64,000 bases of DNA from Prescottella agglutinans (GTDB lineage: Bacteria; Actinomycetota; Actinomycetes; Mycobacteriales; Mycobacteriaceae). This document shows positions 27,194 to 35,109 of this stretch, in pieces. A program made the translations under genes and the position numbers. Under the pieces are notes generated by a model. The model had not been told where the DNA came from. It did not search any database and worked only from the letters and a program-made list of their open reading frames with translations. Each line of letters starts with the position of its first letter. The stretch's first letter is position 1. Location of the stretch: contig NZ_RKLP01000001.1 in assembly GCF_004011865.1 (NCBI RefSeq), forward strand, positions 496,001-560,000, given 5' to 3'.

Positions 27194-28621
27194 ATGAGCG
27201 ATCTGCCCTTTGGTTTCTCCAACCACGACGACGACCCGGACCGCAAGAAGGACTCGGGCGGCGAACAGGGCGGGGGTCAAGGCGCCGGTCAGCCGTTCGG
27301 CTTCGATCCCAACGCGTTCGGCCTCGGCGGGGCGGGCGGCCCGGGTGGCGCGGGCTTCGACCCGGCGGCGCTCGGCCAGATGCTCACGCAGTTCGGTCAG
27401 ATGCTGAGCGGCATGGGCAGCGCGATGGGCCAGGGCGGGCAGTCCGGCCCCGTCAACTACGACGTCGCGAAGAACCTCGCCCGGCAGCAGATCGGCTCGG
27501 TGACCCCGATCACGGAGGGCACCTCGTCCGCCGTCGCCGACGCCGCCCGCCTCGCGGAACTGTGGCTCGACGGCGCGACGACGCTCCCGGCCGGCGCCAC
27601 CCGCACGCTCGCGTGGACCCCCAACGACTGGCTCGACGGCACGCTCGACACGTGGAAGCGCCTGTGCGACCCGGTCGCCCAGCAGGTGTCCGGCATGTGG
27701 GTGCAGGGCCTGCCCGAGGAGGCCCGCAACATGATGGGCCCGATGGCGGGGATGCTCACCCAGATGGGCGGTCTCACGTTCGGCTCCCAGCTGGGACAGG
27801 CCCTCGGCCAGCTGTCGAAGGAGGTCCTCACCTCCACCGACATCGGGCTGCCGCTCGGCCCCGCCGGCACCGGCGCGCTGCTGCCCGCCGCGATCGAGGC
27901 GTTCAGCGAGGGACTCGAGCAGCCGCACCGCGAGGTGCTCGTGTTCATCGCGGCCCGCGAGGCCGCCTACCAGCGCCTCTACAGCCATGTGCCGTGGCTG
28001 CGCCAGCGCCTGCTGTCCACCGTCGAGGACTACGCACGCGGCATCAAGATGGACTTCTCCGCGATCGAGGAGGCGGCGCAGGGCCTCGACCCGTCGGCGC
28101 TGACGGACCCGTCGCAGATCGAGAAGATCCTGCAGCAGGGCGCGTTCGAGCCGCAGACCACACCGGAGCAGAAGCAGGCGCTCGAGCGCCTCGAGACGCT
28201 GCTCGCGCTGGTCGAGGGCTGGGTGGAGACCGTCGTCTCCGAGGCGCTCGGCGAGCGGCTTCCCGGTGTCGCGGCCCTGACCGAGACGCTGCGACGTCGC
28301 CGCGCCACCGGCGGCCCGGCCGAACAGACCTTCGCGACCCTCGTCGGCCTGGAACTGCGGCCCCGCAAGGTCCGCGAGGCCGCGCAGTTGTGGCGTCGGC
28401 TCACCACCGACACCGGCGTCGACGCCCGCGACGGCGTGTGGGCCCACCCCGATCTGCTGCCCGACTCCTCGGACCTCGACAACCCGGCCGCGTTCGTCGA
28501 CCGCATCCTCGGCGGCGACTCCGGCACGTTCCACGACCCGATCGCGCAGCTCGAGCAGACCGAGGCCCGCGAACGCGAGGAGAAGAACCGCGAGAGCGGC
28601 AACGACGAGGGTGACGCCTAG
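27194..28621 (+). CDS. Zincin-like protein (DUF2342/Zincin_2) with altered motif
   Basis: 475 residues from ATG 27194. An N-terminal Gly/Gln-rich segment (to about residue 85) is followed by a helical domain of the Zincin_2 family, annotated as zinc-dependent metalloprotease (Rv3195-like). The expected HExxH position, before RLYSHVPWLRQRLL, reads REAAY at residues 255-259, so both metal histidines are missing and the protein is probably not an active protease. Its stop overlaps the convergent metallopeptidase stop in a shared CTAG. Confidence 0.85.
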   Translation: MSDLPFGFSNHDDDPDRKKDSGGEQGGGQGAGQPFGFDPNAFGLGGAGGPGGAGFDPAALGQMLTQFGQMLSGMGSAMGQGGQSGPVNYDVAKNLARQQIGSVTPITEGTSSAVADAARLAELWLDGATTLPAGATRTLAWTPNDWLDGTLDTWKRLCDPVAQQVSGMWVQGLPEEARNMMGPMAGMLTQMGGLTFGSQLGQALGQLSKEVLTSTDIGLPLGPAGTGALLPAAIEAFSEGLEQPHREVLVFIAAREAAYQRLYSHVPWLRQRLLSTVEDYARGIKMDFSAIEEAAQGLDPSALTDPSQIEKILQQGAFEPQTTPEQKQALERLETLLALVEGWVETVVSEALGERLPGVAALTETLRRRRATGGPAEQTFATLVGLELRPRKVREAAQLWRRLTTDTGVDARDGVWAHPDLLPDSSDLDNPAAFVDRILGGDSGTFHDPIAQLEQTEAREREEKNRESGNDEGDA

Positions 28622-29226
28622 GCGGTAGGTGTTCCGACGTCGTCGGCGGCGGCACAGTCGTCGACGACGTCGAGCAGCCCCGGCTGCCGCGTCACCACGG
28701 AGTACGCCTCCAGGTAGCCCATCGCCCGCTCCGTCTTCGGGTAGCGGTGCACCTCCCGCCAGAAGCGGTCGTTGTGCCCGCCGGCGACGTACAGGTGCAC
28801 GAGTTCGTGGACCAGCACGTAATCCAACACGTACGACGGCACGGTCCGCAGCAGCTCGCTGACCCGGATGGTGCCGTCGTTCGGCGTGCAGGACGCCCAG
28901 CGGGTCCGCATCGACGGCACCCACCGCACCGACACGGGTGCGGCCGCGCCACCGAGCCACCGCGCGGACAGCCGGGCGGCACGCTCGGCGAGCTCGACGT
29001 CGCTGCGTTCGGCGCGGGCGGCGGCGCGCCGGTCTGCCCGCTCGAGCTTCCCGACCATCTCGGCGACCAGGTCCGCCTCCGCGGCCTTCGACAGACCGGC
29101 CGGCATCAGCACGACCACCTTGTCGCCCTCGCGGCGCGCGCTGACGGTGCGCCGCCGCCGCGCGCTGCGGCGGATCTCCACCTCGGGGCGTCCGCCGTCG
29201 GCGATTCCGGTGCCAGTCACGAGCAC
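28618..29226 (-). CDS. YgjP/M48-type zinc metallopeptidase
   Basis: 202 residues from GTG 29226; a second GTG at 29220 (VTGTGIADGG) is equally possible. The C-terminal half has an intact zinc site: HELVH at 140-144 and GGHNDRFW with His151, preceded by RTRWASCTPNDGTIRVSELL, as in the YgjP-like (DUF45) family of cytosolic metallopeptidases. The N-terminal part is a basic beta domain (VEIRRSARRRRTVSARREGD). The role is unknown. It shares overlapping stop codons with the convergent zincin-like gene. Confidence 0.85.
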   Translation of the reverse strand: MLVTGTGIADGGRPEVEIRRSARRRRTVSARREGDKVVVLMPAGLSKAAEADLVAEMVGKLERADRRAAARAERSDVELAERAARLSARWLGGAAAPVSVRWVPSMRTRWASCTPNDGTIRVSELLRTVPSYVLDYVLVHELVHLYVAGGHNDRFWREVHRYPKTERAMGYLEAYSVVTRQPGLLDVVDDCAAADDVGTPTA

Positions 29227-29378
29227 CCACGCTAGCGGCCCGCCCCGACAGCACCGGGCGCGGATTTCGGACGAATCCGCGCACCGACCCGAAACCGCAC
29301 GTCACACCACCTTCGAGCCTGTGGACAACCCCGTCCGGCGAGAGTCTCGCGCGACCCCGGGGTGCGATCGTCGACGAC

Positions 29379-30272
29379 ATGACCCAGGCACCCGTCGGAC
29401 GCGTCCACCGCCCCACGCTGGATCCTCGCCGTCCCGTCGTGGTCCGGCCCAGCGGCCGCGTCCAGATCGGCTGGGACCCGGACACCGCCCTGATCCTCAC
29501 GCCACCCGACGGCGTCGACGCGACCGCGCTGGCGTCGGTCCTGCAACTGCTGGACGGCCGCACGTCCCGGCCGTCCGTGGTGTGGCGGGCCGTGGACCAC
29601 GGCATCTCGCCCACCGACATGTCGACCCTGCTCAGCGAACTCGACGAGGCCGGGCTGCTGCGGCCGGCCGCGGCCCCGCCGGACCCGACGCCCGCGATCC
29701 GGATCCACGGCCGGGGACCGCTCGCCGACGCGATCGCCACCGGCCTCGCGGGTGCCCCGGTGCGGGTCACACGATCCACCCACTTCACCGCCGACACCGA
29801 CGTCACGCGGTGGAACTGCCTGTGTGTGATCCTCACCGACGACCTCGTCGCGGATCCTCGGCTGGTCGACGCGCTGCTCACCACCGGGACACCGCACCTG
29901 CAGGTCCGCCTGCGCGACGGTCGCGGCGTCGTCGGACCGCTCGTGCTGCCCGGCCGGACCAGTTGCCTGCGGTGCGCCGACCTCACCCGGTGCGCGGCGG
30001 ACGAGGAGTGGCCGCACGTGGCCGCGCAACTGCTCGGTCGGGTGGGTCACGCCGGCCCCGCTACCGTCATGGCCACCGCCGCCGTCGCGCTCGGCCAGCT
30101 CGAGAAGGTGCTGTCCGGGGTGGCGCTCCCGGCGCCCGCGAGCCTCGACGCGACCCTGGAACTCGACCTGGACACGCACCGTCTCACGGTCCGGCCGTGG
30201 CCGCGCAACCCACGGTGTGGATGCTCACGATCGACGGTGTTCTTGGACGAACCCGCAAATCTTCCGCCATGA
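29379..30272 (+). CDS. Orphan E1-like (ThiF/TOMM cyclodehydratase-like) protein
   Basis: 297 residues from ATG 29379. An N-terminal winged-helix-like region (about 25-105) precedes a region like the E1/ocin-ThiF proteins that hold leader peptides during thiazole/oxazole-modified peptide synthesis: LVLPGRTSCLRCADLTRC, and a C-terminal PRCGCS. The CxxC and CxC pairs would hold structural zinc. The ATP-binding GxGxxG loop is only partial (IHGRGPLADAIA). No YcaO partner or precursor peptide lies nearby, so it is probably a stand-alone actinobacterial protein (Rv3196-like). It is followed after 7 bp by the ABC1 kinase gene. Confidence 0.75.
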   Translation: MTQAPVGRVHRPTLDPRRPVVVRPSGRVQIGWDPDTALILTPPDGVDATALASVLQLLDGRTSRPSVVWRAVDHGISPTDMSTLLSELDEAGLLRPAAAPPDPTPAIRIHGRGPLADAIATGLAGAPVRVTRSTHFTADTDVTRWNCLCVILTDDLVADPRLVDALLTTGTPHLQVRLRDGRGVVGPLVLPGRTSCLRCADLTRCAADEEWPHVAAQLLGRVGHAGPATVMATAAVALGQLEKVLSGVALPAPASLDATLELDLDTHRLTVRPWPRNPRCGCSRSTVFLDEPANLPP

Positions 30273-30279
30273 TGGTTTG

Positions 30280-31632
30280 GTGTCCGAAATTCCCCGCCGA
30301 AGCACTGCCCGCACCGCCAAGCTCGCGAGCATTCCGCTGGGCATCGCCGGGCGGGCCGCGATGGGGTTCGGCCGGAAGCTCGCCGGCGGCGACCGGGACG
30401 CGATCGACGCGCAGCTGACATCGAAGGCCGCCGAACAGTTGTTCACCGTGCTCGGGGAGCTCAAGGGCGGCGCGATGAAGCTCGGGCAGGCGCTCAGCGT
30501 GATGGAGGCCGCGATCCCCGAGGAGTTCGCCGAACCGTACCGGGAGGCGTTGACCAAGCTGCAGGCCGAGGCGCCCCCGCTGCCCGCGAAGCAGGTCCAC
30601 CGGGTGCTGGACCAGCAGTTGGGCACCAAGTGGCGGACCCGCTTCGCCGAGTTCGACGACACCCCGACCGCGTCGGCGAGCATCGGGCAGGTGCACCGCG
30701 CAGTGTGGGCCGACGGCCGCGACGTCGCGGTCAAGGTGCAGTACCCCGGCGCCGACGAGGCGCTGCGGGCCGACCTGAGGACGCTGGCGCGGTTCGCCGG
30801 ACTGTTCGCCTCGGTGATGCCGGGCACCGACATCAAGCCGATCCTCGACGAGCTCAGCGCGCGGACCGAGGAAGAGCTGGACTACCGCATCGAGGCCGAC
30901 AACCAGCGCGCGTTCGCGAAGGTGTTCGAGGGCGATCCGCGGTTCGTGGTGCCTCGCGTCGTGGCGAGCGCCCCCAAGGTCGTCGTCACCGAGTGGATGT
31001 CGGCCACGCCGCTGTCCGCGATCATCTCCGGCGGCACCCCCGAGCAGCGCAACGCCGCCGGCGCCCTCCTCGCGGAGTTCCACTTCGTCTCCCCCGCCCG
31101 TGTCGGGCTCCTGCACTGCGATCCGCACCCGGGCAACTTCATGCTCCACGACGACGGCCGCCTGGGGATCATCGACTTCGGCGCCACCGCCCCGATGCCG
31201 AACGGCCTGCCGCCGGTGCTGGGGCGCATGGTCCGGCTGAACCTCGAGGAGCGCTTCGACGAGCTCGCGGAGCTGTTGCGCGCCAACGGTTTCGTCCTGC
31301 CCGGCCGCACCGTCACCGATCAGGAGATCGCCGACTACCTGCGCCCGTTCACCGACCCCATCCGCACCGAGTCGTTCCACTTCACCCGCGCCTGGCTGCA
31401 GAAGGCCGCCGGGACCGCGACGGATTTGTCGGGCGCGCATTTCCGGACGGCGCGCGCGCTCAACCTTCCGGCCGAATACCTGATGATCTTCCGCGTGCTG
31501 CTCGGATCGGTCGGCATCTGCGCCCAACTCGACGCCTACGCGCCGTACATGGCCATCCTCACCAAGTGGCTGCCCGGTTTCTCGGAGGACGCCGTCGAAT
31601 CCCTCGGCCTCGAGAGCCTCGACGGCGCATAA
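30280..31632 (+). CDS. ABC1/UbiB-family atypical kinase (Rv3197-like)
   Basis: 450 residues from GTG 30280; TTG 30277 is a less likely start. Hallmarks of the ABC1/UbiB/ADCK family are complete: the KLGQ motif in GGAMKLGQALS, the alanine/serine-rich loop TASASIGQVHRA, VAVKVQYPG, HCDPHPGNF and IIDFGA. These atypical kinases or ATPases support quinone and other lipid metabolism; in mycobacteria Rv3197 has been linked to macrolide resistance next to whiB7. The gene starts 7 bp after the E1-like gene and ends at a bidirectional terminator. Confidence 0.92.
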   Translation: MSEIPRRSTARTAKLASIPLGIAGRAAMGFGRKLAGGDRDAIDAQLTSKAAEQLFTVLGELKGGAMKLGQALSVMEAAIPEEFAEPYREALTKLQAEAPPLPAKQVHRVLDQQLGTKWRTRFAEFDDTPTASASIGQVHRAVWADGRDVAVKVQYPGADEALRADLRTLARFAGLFASVMPGTDIKPILDELSARTEEELDYRIEADNQRAFAKVFEGDPRFVVPRVVASAPKVVVTEWMSATPLSAIISGGTPEQRNAAGALLAEFHFVSPARVGLLHCDPHPGNFMLHDDGRLGIIDFGATAPMPNGLPPVLGRMVRLNLEERFDELAELLRANGFVLPGRTVTDQEIADYLRPFTDPIRTESFHFTRAWLQKAAGTATDLSGAHFRTARALNLPAEYLMIFRVLLGSVGICAQLDAYAPYMAILTKWLPGFSEDAVESLGLESLDGA

Positions 31633-31652
31633 CCCGCCCGACGGCGCACGCA

Positions 31653-31701
31653 CGAAAGCCCTTGCGGGTTCCCGACAATCGGTAATCCGCAAGGGCTTTC
31701 G
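31653..31701. terminator. Bidirectional terminator between ABC1 kinase gene and whiB7
   Basis: Perfect 15-bp stem, arms 31653-31667 and 31687-31701, with a 19-base loop. It lies between converging transcripts, 20 bp after the plus-strand stop and 16 bp after the whiB7 stop. Confidence 0.88.
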
Positions 31702-31717
31702 CGTCGCACCGGCGGCG

Positions 31718-32062
31718 CTACGCGCACACCAGTGTCTTCTCCTTCTCGGTGGTCACCGGATTCTTCCGTGGTCGACCCCGCGGCCTCTTCCGGGCGATGA
31801 CGACGCCCTGGTCGAAGATCTCACCGCCCCACACACCCCACGGCTCGGCGCGGTCGAGCGCCGCGTTCAGGCATCGGTTGCGGATGGGACATCCCGTGCA
31901 CAGCGCCTTGGCGCGTTCGAGATCGGCCGGGGTCTCGGCGAACCAGAGGTCGGGGTTTTCGTCGACCCGGCAGGGCAGCTCCCGGAGTGCCGAGCGGACG
32001 ACTCCCAGTCCGTTGGAAACGGTGTGGTTCGCGGTACGTACTCGGCATGTCACGGTAGACAC
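31718..32062 (-). CDS. whiB7: Transcription factor WhiB7
   Basis: 114 residues from GTG 32062, with AGGAGA 4-5 nt upstream. The four iron-sulfur cysteines are Cys31, 55, 58 and 64 (C-x23-C-x2-C-x5-C), followed by the sigma-factor-binding turn GVWGGE (76-81) and the AT-hook RGRPRK (95-100) that is specific to WhiB7. It binds SigA and AT-rich DNA to activate intrinsic resistance to ribosome-targeting antibiotics. A leader of about 450 nt with an upstream ORF and an attenuator precedes it. An upstream extension of the frame overlaps the leader hairpin and is not coding. Confidence 0.96.
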   Translation of the reverse strand: MSTVTCRVRTANHTVSNGLGVVRSALRELPCRVDENPDLWFAETPADLERAKALCTGCPIRNRCLNAALDRAEPWGVWGGEIFDQGVVIARKRPRGRPRKNPVTTEKEKTLVCA

Positions 32063-32178
32063 GTCTTCTCCTTGTCGTTTCGAGCGATCGGCTCGTGGCT
32101 CGTGCGGGCTTTCGGTGTTCGGACGAACCGTGGTCGAAGGCTCGGGTCCAAACTCGAAACGATGAGCTCGAAACACGA

Positions 32179-32210
32179 AGGCCACGGTTCGCGGTTGCGA
32201 TCCGTGGCCT
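32179..32210 (-). promoter_or_regulatory. Attenuator hairpin in the whiB7 leader
   Basis: Perfect 9-bp GC-rich stem, arms 32202-32210 and 32179-32187, loop 14 bases, followed on the minus strand by TTCGTGTTTCG. It starts 21 nt after the stop of the upstream ORF and ends about 117 nt before the whiB7 start, the position expected for a terminator controlled by uORF translation. Confidence 0.7.
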
Positions 32211-32230
32211 CGGGAGGACGGGCGGAGTGT

Positions 32231-32422
32231 TTACCGAACGGTGTCTCGGTGTCGGCTCCTGGCCACGGATGCGCGGGCTGCTGCCTGTGCTGCTGCGCGC
32301 TGACGAATTGCGTGCGGTGCTGTCGCCGCGACGCTCGCGGCGGCCTTTTCGGCCGCAGGGAGGTATGCGCATGCGAATGCCGGCATCGACGCACGTGCCG
32401 CAGTTGCGTTCCAGTCGTTCAT
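32231..32422 (-). CDS. whiB7 leader upstream ORF
   Basis: 63 codons from ATG 32422, preceded by an excellent GGGAGG at 8 nt, ending TAA. The product is alanine- and arginine-rich (begins MNDWNATAARASM, ends RHRDTVR) with no domain. In mycobacteria and relatives, slow translation of such an ORF under ribosome stress prevents early termination and allows whiB7 expression. Its location between the promoter and the attenuator hairpin fits that role exactly. A GCGGCC-GGCCGC hairpin lies inside the ORF at about 32339-32356. Confidence 0.75.
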   Translation of the reverse strand: MNDWNATAARASMPAFACAYLPAAEKAAASVAATAPHAIRQRAAAQAAARASVARSRHRDTVR

Positions 32423-32521
32423 CGTTGCCACCTCCCTTTCACGTCGTCACGGACCCCGTCTCCGGGGCTCCGTGTGCTGGACACGGTCACCGCACACGGG
32501 TTTCCCCGTGGCGTGCAGTCC

Positions 32522-32560
32522 AGGGTATGGGACCCGAACAGACCGCACAAGCTATTTTTG
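32522..32560 (-). promoter_or_regulatory. whiB7 promoter with AT-rich WhiB7 box
   Basis: On the minus strand: CAAAAATAG (32560-32552), then TTGTGC as -35 (32550-32545), a 17-bp spacer and TACCCT as -10 (32527-32522). An A/T-rich block immediately upstream of the -35 is the known signature of WhiB7-activated promoters, so autoregulation is likely. Confidence 0.7.
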
Positions 32561-32587
32561 ACCTGCGGTTTTACCGCCGATCCCCCG

Positions 32588-34750
32588 TCACGTCAGGTCC
32601 AGTGCCGGCGTCGAACGCTCGCCACGCACCACCGCGAGCACGTCGGCGCCGAACTGCTCGAGCTTCTTGGCGCCGATCCCCGGGATCGCCACGAGCGCCC
32701 GCTCGTCCTGCGGTTGCTGCTCGGCGATCGCCGTCAACGTGTTGTCGCTGAACACCACGTACGCGGGCACCTTCATCTCGCGGGACTTGTCCCGGCGCCA
32801 CTCCTTGAGCGCCTCGAACAACTCGATGTCGATGTTCGACGGGCACTGCTCGCAGCGCCCGAGCATGGTCGCCGTCGACCCCATCAACTGCTTGCCGCAC
32901 ACCCGGCACCGCGGACGCTGCCGCTTGGACTGCGCCGGCTTCGCGATGCGCGACGCCGGCGAATCGTCCGGGATCAGGCCGTTCAGGAACCGGGACCGGC
33001 GTCGACTCTTGCGTCCGCCCTCGTTGCGCGCGAGGGCCCACGACAGCGCCAGGTGCTCGCGGGCGCGGGTGACACCGACGTAGAGCAGGCGCCGCTCCTC
33101 CTCGATCCCGGCCTCGTCGCCGGGCGAGTTGGCGTCACCGAGCACGTGCGTGATCGGCAGCGTCCCCTCGGTGAGCCCGACGAGGAACACCGCGTCCCAC
33201 TCGAGTCCCTTCGCCGCGTGCAGCGACGCGAGCGTCACACCCTGCACCACCGGTGGGTGCCGGGCCTCGGCGCGGGCCGCCAGTTCGTTCAGCAGCCCGC
33301 CCAGCGTCAGATTCGGATCGTGCGCCAACTGCTCCTCGGTGAGCGCGACCAGCGCGGTGAGCGAACCCCACCGCTCGCGTGCCTGCACACCGGCGGGCTC
33401 GGTGTCGGTGAGTCCCAGCGGGACCAGCACCGCACGCACCAGGGTGACCAGGGCGTCGCCCGTGTCGGCGCCGTCGGGTAGGTCGTCGCGACCGGCGACC
33501 TGGCGGAGCGCGGTGATGGCCTGACGCACCTCCTGGCGCGTGAAGAAGCCCTCGCCGCCGCGCACCTGGTACGGGATGCCGGCCTCGGTCAGCGCCTGCT
33601 CGTGCACCTCGGACTGCGCGTTGATGCGGTACAGCACCGCGATCTCGGCGGGCTCGACTCCCCCGTCGATCAGCTTCTTGATCTGCTTGGCGACGGCCGC
33701 GGCCTCGGCGGGCTCGTCGTCGTACTCCGCGAACGTCGGCTCCGGACCGGGCGGGCGCTGGCCGATCAGCTGCAGCCGGGTGCCGGCGATGCGGCCGCGG
33801 GCGGCGCCGATCACACGGTTGGCCAGCGACACGACCTCCGGGGTGGACCGGTAGTCGCGTTCGAGCCGGACGACGGTCGCGTCGGGGAACCTGCGCGAGA
33901 AGTCCAGCAGGTACTTCGGGGTGGCGCCGGTGAACGAGTAGATGGTCTGGTTGGCGTCGCCGACGACGGTGAGATCGTCGCGGTCACCGAGCCACGCGTC
34001 GAGCACCCGCTGCTGCAGCGGCGTCACGTCCTGGTACTCGTCGACGACGAAGCAGCGGTAGCGGTCGCGGAACTCCTCGGCGACCGCCGCGTTGTCCTCG
34101 AGCGCCGCCGCGGTGTGCAGCAGCAGATCGTCGAAGTCCAGCAACATGCCGTCGAAGTTGCGGGCCTTGAGCTGCTCGTAGCCAGCGTAGACGGCGGCGA
34201 CCTGTGCGGCGTCGGCGGGGACGTCCCGGCGGGCGCGGGCGGCCGCGGCCGGGTAGTCCTCCGGCGCGACGAGCGAGCCCTTGGCCCACTCGATCTCACT
34301 CGCGAGATCGCGGATGCTCTCGGTGCTGGTCGACAGCCCCGCCCGGCCCGCAGCCTGCCCGACGATCGCGAACTTGCGGTCGAGCAACTGCCACTCGGTG
34401 TTCCCGATCACCTGCGGCCAGAAGTACTTCAGCTGCCGCAGAGCGGCCGCGTGGAAGGTGCGGGCCTGCACCTGCGGGCCGCCGCCCCCGATGCCGAGGC
34501 CGCGGAGCCGGCCCCGCATCTCGCCGGCGGCGCGGGCCGTGAACGTCACCGCCAGCACCTGACCGGCCGAGACGTGCCCGCCGGCGACGAGGTGCGCGAT
34601 GCGGCGGGTGATGGTCCGGGTCTTGCCGGTGCCGGCACCCGCGAGCACACAGACCGGGCCGCGCGGGGCGAGCACCGCAGCCGACTGCTGCGGATCCAAT
34701 CCCTCGTCGGGCCGGGTTCCAGTGTTCTCCGGGGTGGCATCCGCTGACAT
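32588..34750 (-). CDS. uvrD2: ATP-dependent DNA helicase UvrD2
   Basis: 720 residues from ATG 34750; ATG 34759 is an alternative. Superfamily 1A helicase: Walker [42 protein letters not shown] and [11 protein letters not shown]. After the helicase core comes a four-cysteine motif (CRVCGKQL ... CEQC) and a C-terminal HRDC domain, the arrangement of mycobacterial UvrD2 (Rv3198c), which is essential there. It unwinds DNA during repair and replication. Located upstream of whiB7 on the same strand and divergent from the mycoredoxin gene. Confidence 0.95.
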   Translation of the reverse strand: MSADATPENTGTRPDEGLDPQQSAAVLAPRGPVCVLAGAGTGKTRTITRRIAHLVAGGHVSAGQVLAVTFTARAAGEMRGRLRGLGIGGGGPQVQARTFHAAALRQLKYFWPQVIGNTEWQLLDRKFAIVGQAAGRAGLSTSTESIRDLASEIEWAKGSLVAPEDYPAAAARARRDVPADAAQVAAVYAGYEQLKARNFDGMLLDFDDLLLHTAAALEDNAAVAEEFRDRYRCFVVDEYQDVTPLQQRVLDAWLGDRDDLTVVGDANQTIYSFTGATPKYLLDFSRRFPDATVVRLERDYRSTPEVVSLANRVIGAARGRIAGTRLQLIGQRPPGPEPTFAEYDDEPAEAAAVAKQIKKLIDGGVEPAEIAVLYRINAQSEVHEQALTEAGIPYQVRGGEGFFTRQEVRQAITALRQVAGRDDLPDGADTGDALVTLVRAVLVPLGLTDTEPAGVQARERWGSLTALVALTEEQLAHDPNLTLGGLLNELAARAEARHPPVVQGVTLASLHAAKGLEWDAVFLVGLTEGTLPITHVLGDANSPGDEAGIEEERRLLYVGVTRAREHLALSWALARNEGGRKSRRRSRFLNGLIPDDSPASRIAKPAQSKRQRPRCRVCGKQLMGSTATMLGRCEQCPSNIDIELFEALKEWRRDKSREMKVPAYVVFSDNTLTAIAEQQPQDERALVAIPGIGAKKLEQFGADVLAVVRGERSTPALDLT

Positions 34751-34820
34751 GCCGTCCATACTCTCAGGGCCGACCGACATCGGCTGCCGCACCCGGCCCG
34801 GGTGTGACGTGCGCCCGCGC

Positions 34821-34857
34821 GGGAACAGTCCGGACCGATCGTGGTGTTATAGGCGCC
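34821..34857 (+). promoter_or_regulatory. Candidate SigH/SigR-type promoter of mycoredoxin
   Basis: GGGAAC at 34821-34826 and GTT at 34846-34848 are separated by 19 bases, matching the GGAAY-N18/19-GTT pattern of thiol-stress ECF sigma factors. Transcription would begin at or next to the GTG start at 34858, giving a leaderless mRNA. Confidence 0.6.
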
Positions 34858-35109
34858 GTGACTACCCAAGCCCCCGCCCTGACCATGTACTCGACCACCT
34901 GGTGCGGCTACTGCCGCCGCCTCAAGAAGCAGCTCGACGAGAACGGCATCTCGTACGTCGAGATCGACATCGAGCACGATCCCGCGTCGGCCGAGTTCGT
35001 CGGCAGCGTCAACGGCGGCAACCACGTCGTGCCCACCGTCAAGTACGCGGACGGCAGCACCGCCACCAACCCGACGCTCGCTCAGGTCAAGCAGGCGCTG
35101 GGGGTCTAG
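34858..35109 (+). CDS. mrx1: Mycoredoxin (glutaredoxin-like)
   Basis: 83 residues from GTG 34858. Thioredoxin fold with the CGYC active site (Cys16 and Cys19) near the N-terminus, followed by HVVPTVKYADG with the cis-proline. Mycoredoxin-1 uses mycothiol to reduce mixed disulfides on proteins and peroxidases. No Shine-Dalgarno precedes the start, consistent with leaderless translation from the upstream thiol-stress-type promoter. It is between uvrD2 and nudC as in M. tuberculosis (Rv3198A). Confidence 0.93.
   Translation: MTTQAPALTMYSTTWCGYCRRLKKQLDENGISYVEIDIEHDPASAEFVGSVNGGNHVVPTVKYADGSTATNPTLAQVKQALGV

Noticed and set aside
26954-29986. A 1010-codon minus-strand open frame and a 1082-codon plus-strand frame at 48713-51961
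   Set aside because: Both run across several recognised genes and give low-complexity Arg/Gly/Ala translations; they reflect the lack of stop codons at high GC.
29379-31632. A RiPP (thiazole/oxazole peptide) gene cluster around the E1-like gene
   Set aside because: No YcaO, dehydrogenase, transporter or precursor peptide is nearby, and the gene order is a conserved housekeeping block.
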